DNA from: Chitinophagaceae bacterium
Lineage (GTDB): Bacteria; Bacteroidota; Bacteroidia; Chitinophagales; Chitinophagaceae
NCBI GenBank assembly: GCA_004173235.1
Contig: SEAC01000023.1
Span: forward strand, 61,905-125,904
Length of the DNA: 64,000 nt
Direction of reading: 5' to 3'
In this document: positions 60,095 to 64,000 of the stretch, piece after piece
How positions within the stretch are numbered: the stretch's first letter is position 1
How the letters are laid out: every line of letters begins with the position of its first letter
The notes under the pieces: generated by a model
Told to the model about the DNA's origin: nothing
Seen by the model: the letters and a program-made list of their open reading frames with translations, nothing else
Databases searched by the model: none
Position numbers and translations under genes: made by a program

Positions 60095-60349
60095 TCATTC
60101 AAAAAGACCGGATATATCCACGTCTGCGAGATAAGGCTCGAGATGCGCGGTATCGCGGAACGTTGCAACACGCAGTACTACGTTGAAGTGATTGTGATGC
60201 GTAACCTCGATATAATGATCATCGAGCTGGTAAAGCCGGAGCGTATGAAAACCCTGGCTGCGCTGGCCAAGCAGAACGCCCTGTTCCCAGATGGGAAGGA
60301 TAGGACTGCAGGAGGATGAAGGGGATTTCATATTCGGATTTGTTTCCAT
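60095..60349 (-). CDS. Small conserved-looking protein, unknown function
   Basis: An 84-residue soluble protein starting at METNPNMKSPSSSC and continuing LPIWEQGVLLGQRSQGFHTLRLYQLDDHYIEVTHHNHFNVVLRVATFRDTAHLEPYLADVDISGLF. Hydrophobic/aromatic spacing and codon use are those of a real gene. The track ORF runs from 60502, but a TATTTTG box just upstream of ATG 60349 and a good start support the shorter form. I recall similar short proteins in Chitinophagaceae without functions. Terminator downstream at 60047. Confidence 0.65.
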   Translation of the reverse strand: METNPNMKSPSSSCSPILPIWEQGVLLGQRSQGFHTLRLYQLDDHYIEVTHHNHFNVVLRVATFRDTAHLEPYLADVDISGLFE

Positions 60350-60542
60350 AAAGTTCCCAAACCTGCCGTTGCAAAAAAAATCAAAATAGGCAGGCCTTGG
60401 CATTTCTACGGCAGAGGGCTCCGGTGCATCGGCCACAGCGCCTTCCGGTCCGTCGTCGAAAACGCACAATTCATACGCGCATTGCGCCAACCAAACCGGC
60501 ACGAACCACCTATTCCGCAGAAAGACAATAACTTGAACCCAG

Positions 60543-61622
60543 ATGAACTGGCGTTTGTTTCATATTCCCCGCTACACCGGAAAGGACGGCACTGTACTGC
60601 TGAGCAGCATGTTGCCCCTTGCCGTGATGCTCAACATCTTTCTTTGGGGACAGCGCTATTGGACCGAACCGGGCCTTTGCGTGGGGGCCTCGCTCGGCAC
60701 CTTTGCCGTGCTCGCAGGAACGTACCTCCTCTTCACCCGCATCGGCGTGCTGCTGGTGGAGCGCTTCCCGGGCCCCGACCAGATGTACCGACGGATGACG
60801 CTCGCGCTTTCGCTCTTCCTCCTCTCGGACTTCGTTATACTGTCGCTGATGCTCCGCGGCTACGATTACTTCAGCTTCTTCGGCTATCACTACCAGGAAG
60901 GCGATTTCGTGCTCGTGTATTGCTTCTGCTCGATACTCACCGTTTTTCTCACCTTCCTCAATGAAGGCATGGCGCGCTTTGCCCGCTACAAAGCCACACT
61001 GCGCGAAACCGAGCAATTACGACACGCTTACCTCCAGAGCCAGCTGCTGGGCCTCAAGAGCCAGGTAAACCCCCACTTCCTGTTCAACAGCCTCAACACG
61101 CTTTCGTCGTTGATACCCGAAGACGCTGCCACCGCAGAAGCCTTCCTCGATGAGCTGTGCAAAGTGTATCGCTACGTTCTGCGCAACAACGACGATTACC
61201 TCGTGCCACTGAAACGCGAGATCGCATTTCTACGGTCGTATTCCTACTTGTTGCAGGAGCGCTACGGACCTGCTTTTCAGCTCGAATTGAAGGTGAGCAC
61301 AGGAGCGGAACAAATGCAACTTCCACCGCTGACGCTACAATTTCTTTTTGAAGACATCCTGGAGCAGAACAGCTTTTCGCGCGACAACCCACTCCGCGTG
61401 CAGGTGCGTACCGAAGGCGCGCGCCTGATGGTGCAGCACAACGAACAAGAGCGATTCCAAAGCGAGCGGGCGCTCAGCGGAGAGGCGGTGCTCGACAACC
61501 TCCGCGAAAAGTTCCAGCTGCTGGTGGGCCGGGAGTTGCAAATCGAACAGGCAGAAGGCAACCGTATATTTACTGTACCCCTCATTCACCAAGACGAACA
61601 CGCATGGACACCCAACGCGTAA
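60543..61622 (+). CDS. LytS-type sensor protein with degenerate ATPase (probable pseudokinase)
   Basis: A 359-residue protein. Four transmembrane helices in 15-140 (VLLSSMLPLAVMLNIFLWG, FAVLAGTYLLFTRIGVLL, LALSLFLLSDFVILSLML, VYCFCSILTVFLTFLN), then the His_kinase block QVNPHFLFNSLNTLSSLIPE (phospho-acceptor His at 178). The nucleotide-binding half is eroded: FLFEDILEQNSF where canonical is LLVENAVKHN, and SGEAVLDNLREKF where GLxN is expected. It lacks clear N- and G-box residues, so ATP binding is doubtful. It overlaps the next gene by 19 bp and probably forms heterodimers with it. Confidence 0.8.
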   Translation: MNWRLFHIPRYTGKDGTVLLSSMLPLAVMLNIFLWGQRYWTEPGLCVGASLGTFAVLAGTYLLFTRIGVLLVERFPGPDQMYRRMTLALSLFLLSDFVILSLMLRGYDYFSFFGYHYQEGDFVLVYCFCSILTVFLTFLNEGMARFARYKATLRETEQLRHAYLQSQLLGLKSQVNPHFLFNSLNTLSSLIPEDAATAEAFLDELCKVYRYVLRNNDDYLVPLKREIAFLRSYSYLLQERYGPAFQLELKVSTGAEQMQLPPLTLQFLFEDILEQNSFSRDNPLRVQVRTEGARLMVQHNEQERFQSERALSGEAVLDNLREKFQLLVGRELQIEQAEGNRIFTVPLIHQDEHAWTPNA

Positions 61623-62713
61623 CCTGGCTGAAGCCGAACCGGTCGGAGTGGTTGTCGTTTCTAATCGCGATGCCTTTCCTTTCAATCCTGCTCAATAACC
61701 TGCTCTACAACATCCGGATGTTCACCGACCGTGATGTGTGGTTCTTCGGGTTGCCGGCGGTGTTCCTCATTGGCTGGGCTACCTGGTACGTACAAATACT
61801 GGTGATGCACGGGCTGCGCGTGCGCCTGCCGCATGTGGCGCAAACCTCGCGGCGGCTGATGCTGCTTGCGGTTGCGCACATCTCGCTTATCATCGCCAGC
61901 TACACGCTGATCTTTTATGGCTTCGATGCCATTCGCTTTCTTGGATACCGCCTCGAACCCGACAAATACCGCTTTGCGCTGCTTATCGGTCTGGCCGTAG
62001 CGATGCTGGCCACGGCATTGTGGGAGGCCGACTATTTTTTTGTGAAGCTGAAGACAAGCCTCGACGAGAAGAAGCGCCTGCAGCAACTTACCATGCAACA
62101 GGAATTCAACACGCTCAAGAGCCAGGTGAACCCGCACTTCCTTTTCAACTGCTTCAACACGCTATCGTCGCTGATCTCAGAAGACCAGCGGCAGGCGGAA
62201 GCATTCCTCAACGAGTTGAGCCAGGTGTATCGCTACCTGCTGCGCAACAACCAGGACGGGCTCAGCACGGTGAAGACCGAAATGAAGTTCATTGAATCCT
62301 ACTTCAGGCTGCTGCAAACACGCCATGGCGACAGCATCCAGCTTCGTGTCGATCTCGACCGCAAGTATGAACCCTATCTCCTCCCCTCGCTCAGCCTGCA
62401 GCTGTTGGTGGAAAATGCCGTGAAGCACAACATCCTGAGCCGCGAACAACCGTTGGTGATCGACATCTTCAGCACTGCCGGCAACAAGCTGGTGGTAAGC
62501 AACAACCTCCAGCGCCGCAACGCGCAGCCCTTCTCCAACAAGATCGGGCTCAAAAACATCGAACATAAATACACGCTGCTGGGGCAGCCCGGTTTTCATA
62601 TCCTTCAGGACGAAAAGAACTTCTGCGTTGTGCTTCCGCTCATCTGGAGCAAGAACGTGAAATCGAATTTTATTACGCCGGCAACGGCCACACCACAAAA
62701 CGAAAGCTTATGA
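61604..62713 (+). CDS. LytS-family sensor histidine kinase
   Basis: A 369-residue membrane kinase, paralogous in layout to the gene upstream. Four transmembrane helices occupy about 17-145, then QVNPHFLFNCFNTLSSLIS (His 178), N-box LQLLVENAVKHNILS near 267, and a G-box NKIGLKNIEHKYTLLG. Residues needed for ATP binding are intact, so this should be the active member of the pair. It overlaps the LytTR regulator start by 4 bp. Signal unknown. Confidence 0.93.
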   Translation: MDTQRVTWLKPNRSEWLSFLIAMPFLSILLNNLLYNIRMFTDRDVWFFGLPAVFLIGWATWYVQILVMHGLRVRLPHVAQTSRRLMLLAVAHISLIIASYTLIFYGFDAIRFLGYRLEPDKYRFALLIGLAVAMLATALWEADYFFVKLKTSLDEKKRLQQLTMQQEFNTLKSQVNPHFLFNCFNTLSSLISEDQRQAEAFLNELSQVYRYLLRNNQDGLSTVKTEMKFIESYFRLLQTRHGDSIQLRVDLDRKYEPYLLPSLSLQLLVENAVKHNILSREQPLVIDIFSTAGNKLVVSNNLQRRNAQPFSNKIGLKNIEHKYTLLGQPGFHILQDEKNFCVVLPLIWSKNVKSNFITPATATPQNESL

Positions 62714-63489
62714 ACATTCTCATTGTTGAAGACGAAGAACTCGCCATCAAGAAGTTGAAGAAAACCCTCTCCGCCGTTGACGAAAACGCAGTGGTGGTGG
62801 GCGAAAGCGACAGCATCAAGGGCACAGTATCCTGGCTCGAAAAGAACCCCGCGCCCGACCTGATCCTGATGGATATCGAGCTGGCGGACGGACAGAGCTT
62901 CGAGATCTTTAACCACACCAAAGTGAAGAGCCCTGTCATCTTCATCACTTCGTACGACGAATATGCACTCAAGGCTTTCAAGGTAAACAGCATCGACTAC
63001 CTGCTCAAGCCCGTGCAAAAAGAAGACCTCGAGCAGGCTTTGGAAAAATTCCGACAGGTAAAGAACCTGTATCAGGCCGATACGGTTGCGCCGAAGCTGA
63101 GTGTGGAAGAGATCGTAAAGGAGTTGCAGCAGAAACTCCAGACAAAAGAATACCGCAAGCGCTTCCTGGTGAAGCTGGGACAAAAACTGGTATCGATCGA
63201 AGTGGAAGAGATCGCCTATTTTTTTAGTGATGGCCGCCTCAACTTCTTCAAGACTTACGACAACCGCAAGTTCGTGGTGGATTATACGATGGACGAACTG
63301 TGCGAAATGCTGCGCCCCGATTCCTTCTTCCGCATCAGCCGTTCCTTCCTTGTATCGGTGAACAGCGTAAGCCAGATCCACGACTACTTCGGCAACCGGC
63401 TCCTGCTCGAACTCAAACCCGAGATCGACAAGGAAGCCGTGGTGAGCCGGGAGAAGGTGAGTGAGTTCAAGACGTGGCTGGGGAAGTGA
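62710..63489 (+). CDS. LytTR-family response regulator
   Basis: A 259-residue transcription factor. The receiver has VEDEELAIKKL, phospho-acceptor Asp in DLILMDIELADGQSFEIF and Lys in YLLKPVQKEDL. The C-terminal LytTR DNA-binding domain (about 140-255) shows KRFLVKLGQKLVSIEVEEIAYFFSDGRLNFF and RPDSFFRISRSFLVSVNSVSQIHDYFGNRLLLELKP. It completes the kinase-pseudokinase-regulator operon. The terminator follows at 63531. Confidence 0.94.
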   Translation: MNILIVEDEELAIKKLKKTLSAVDENAVVVGESDSIKGTVSWLEKNPAPDLILMDIELADGQSFEIFNHTKVKSPVIFITSYDEYALKAFKVNSIDYLLKPVQKEDLEQALEKFRQVKNLYQADTVAPKLSVEEIVKELQQKLQTKEYRKRFLVKLGQKLVSIEVEEIAYFFSDGRLNFFKTYDNRKFVVDYTMDELCEMLRPDSFFRISRSFLVSVNSVSQIHDYFGNRLLLELKPEIDKEAVVSREKVSEFKTWLGK

Positions 63490-63522
63490 CGTCTGATGTC
63501 TGACGTCTGATGTCTGATGTCT
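63488..63522. repeat. Tandem heptamer array GAYGTCT, left arm
   Basis: Five contiguous 7-bp units: GACGTCT GATGTCT GACGTCT GATGTCT GATGTCT. It begins within the LytTR stop codon. Confidence 0.85.
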
Positions 63523-63530
63523 GAAATGAA

Positions 63531-63560
63531 AAACGGATCGCACAACGATCCGTTTTTTTT
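63531..63560. terminator. Terminator between the two heptamer arms
   Basis: AAACGGATCG-CACAA-CGATCCGTTT followed by a T-run; 10-bp perfect stem. Confidence 0.88.
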
Positions 63561-63572
63561 CATGAGCAAATC

Positions 63573-63593
63573 AGACATCAGACGTCCGACATC
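63573..63593. repeat. Tandem heptamer array, inverted right arm
   Basis: AGACATC AGACGTC CGACATC, reverse complement of the GAYGTCT units. It ends 6 bp before the stop codon of the minus-strand gene at 63599. Confidence 0.8.
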
Positions 63594-63598
63594 AGCGA

Positions 63599-64000
63599 TC
63601 ATAACACCACTCGCAATACGATCGACAGGTTGCTGTGATCCATCGTTATTTCGAGCAGGCCGTTGATGGACTGCACGCGCGGCCCCACGGCTTCGCGGTA
63701 TCGGCCGCGGAACTCGGGAACGTCTTCCTCGCACGCAGTGATGATCTCCAGGAGCAGCATCGGGCCTTTCATTTTCAGGTTCACGAAGATCTGGTCGCAA
63801 ATGACGTGCTGTAACAGGAACTGCATGGATTCTTTGTAAAAGAAAAACAGCTCGTGGCGCAGCGCCATGCTCAGTGCGAGTTGCTCCACCTTTCGGTCTA
63901 CGATGAGATCGATATCCATCGTATGATTGCGCTTGATGCCATCGGTGAATTCGCGGATGCGCATCAGCGTTTGCTGCATGCCATCGTTTGCCGGATCGAT
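63599..64000 (-). CDS. Histidine-kinase-like protein, C-terminal fragment with degenerate ATPase (runs off window)
   Basis: The open frame continues through the window edge, with ...IDPANDGMQQTLMRIREFTDGIKRNHTMDI, the region after the H-box of HisKA_3 kinases (normally W-x-I-N-P). The ATPase part, HELFFFYKESMQFLLQHVICDQIFVNLKMKGPMLLLEI, keeps the KE but has lost the Asn of the N-box and any G-box, ending in a short strand LSIVLRVVL. It looks like a non-ATP-hydrolysing relative of propeller kinases. The upstream sensor part is outside the window. Real start unknown. Confidence 0.7.
   Translation of the reverse strand: MDPANDGMQQTLMRIREFTDGIKRNHTMDIDLIVDRKVEQLALSMALRHELFFFYKESMQFLLQHVICDQIFVNLKMKGPMLLLEIITACEEDVPEFRGRYREAVGPRVQSINGLLEITMDHSNLSIVLRVVL

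Noticed and set aside
59984-60319. 111-aa plus-strand ORF
   Set aside because: Covers a minus-strand terminator and most of the minus-strand small gene, whose sequence is more protein-like; contains no domain.
63488-63593. CRISPR-like array
   Set aside because: Units are 7 bp and abut with no spacers, and there are no cas genes.

Overview
Taxon and style. The window reads as a chromosomal stretch of a Bacteroidota bacterium, most likely Chitinophagaceae or a close relative. The signs are a SusC/SusD glycan-uptake locus, two-component proteins with ligand-sensing propellers, Y_Y_Y domains and HTH or kinase modules, LytS/LytTR pairs, an arginine operon with the Bacteroidetes-type transcarbamylase, DUF1573 proteins, frequent lipoprotein signals, no clear Shine-Dalgarno sites, and promoter elements of the form TAnnTTTG. 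Genus is not resolved. Base composition is G+C-rich in coding DNA, with AT-rich spots at 1-290 and 12480-13140.

Layout. 1-12265 holds mostly housekeeping and stress genes: a TRIC-type membrane protein, a fused 2-oxoacid dehydrogenase E1, two DUF1573 proteins, an aminotransferase, a DUF2892-SRPBCC protein, a universal stress protein, acetyltransferase, esterase, lipoprotein, GH88 and VF530-like protein. A tRNA-Met (CAT) at 12392 is followed by a 17-bp partial copy of itself and an AT-rich orphan gene. 13378-24983 is a propeller histidine kinase, a LuxR-type response regulator and a three-gene envelope/secreted cassette (beta-barrel, 1338-residue secreted protein, fibronectin-type protein). 24987-34742 contains an RNA helicase, SDR plus methylglyoxal synthase, a TIGR03915/TIGR03916-type DNA-repair pair, an M48 protease and membrane proteins. 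34844-47203 is a seven-gene beta-glucan polysaccharide utilization locus (GH16, GH30, GH3, GH5-CBM6, PKD lipoprotein, SusD, SusC), read leftward from a promoter region shared with a divergent propeller/Y_Y_Y/HTH regulator at 47418. 50445-59734 is a complete acylated-intermediate arginine operon (leader ORF, GNAT, argG, argC, proC, argD, argF', argB, argE, argH). 60095-64000 has a small conserved protein, a tandem pair of LytS kinases of which the first looks catalytically dead, a LytTR regulator and a truncated degenerate kinase at the window edge.

Working together. The PUL should bind, import and hydrolyse a beta-1,3/beta-1,6-glucan (laminarin or a fungal glucan). Three TGATGTAGT repeats between susC and the regulator are the best candidate operators. 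The arginine genes overlap by 4-19 nt at most junctions and sit behind a promoter, a 36-codon leader and mutually exclusive hairpins, which suggests attenuation.

Non-coding signals. The less expected features are intergenic: 7-bp tandem arrays arranged as inverted pairs at two unrelated loci, a 16-bp perfect inverted repeat inside the arginine operon, a candidate structured RNA antisense-oriented after argH, and a recurring layout in which the -7 promoter element ends 3-4 nt before the start codon, implying leaderless mRNAs.
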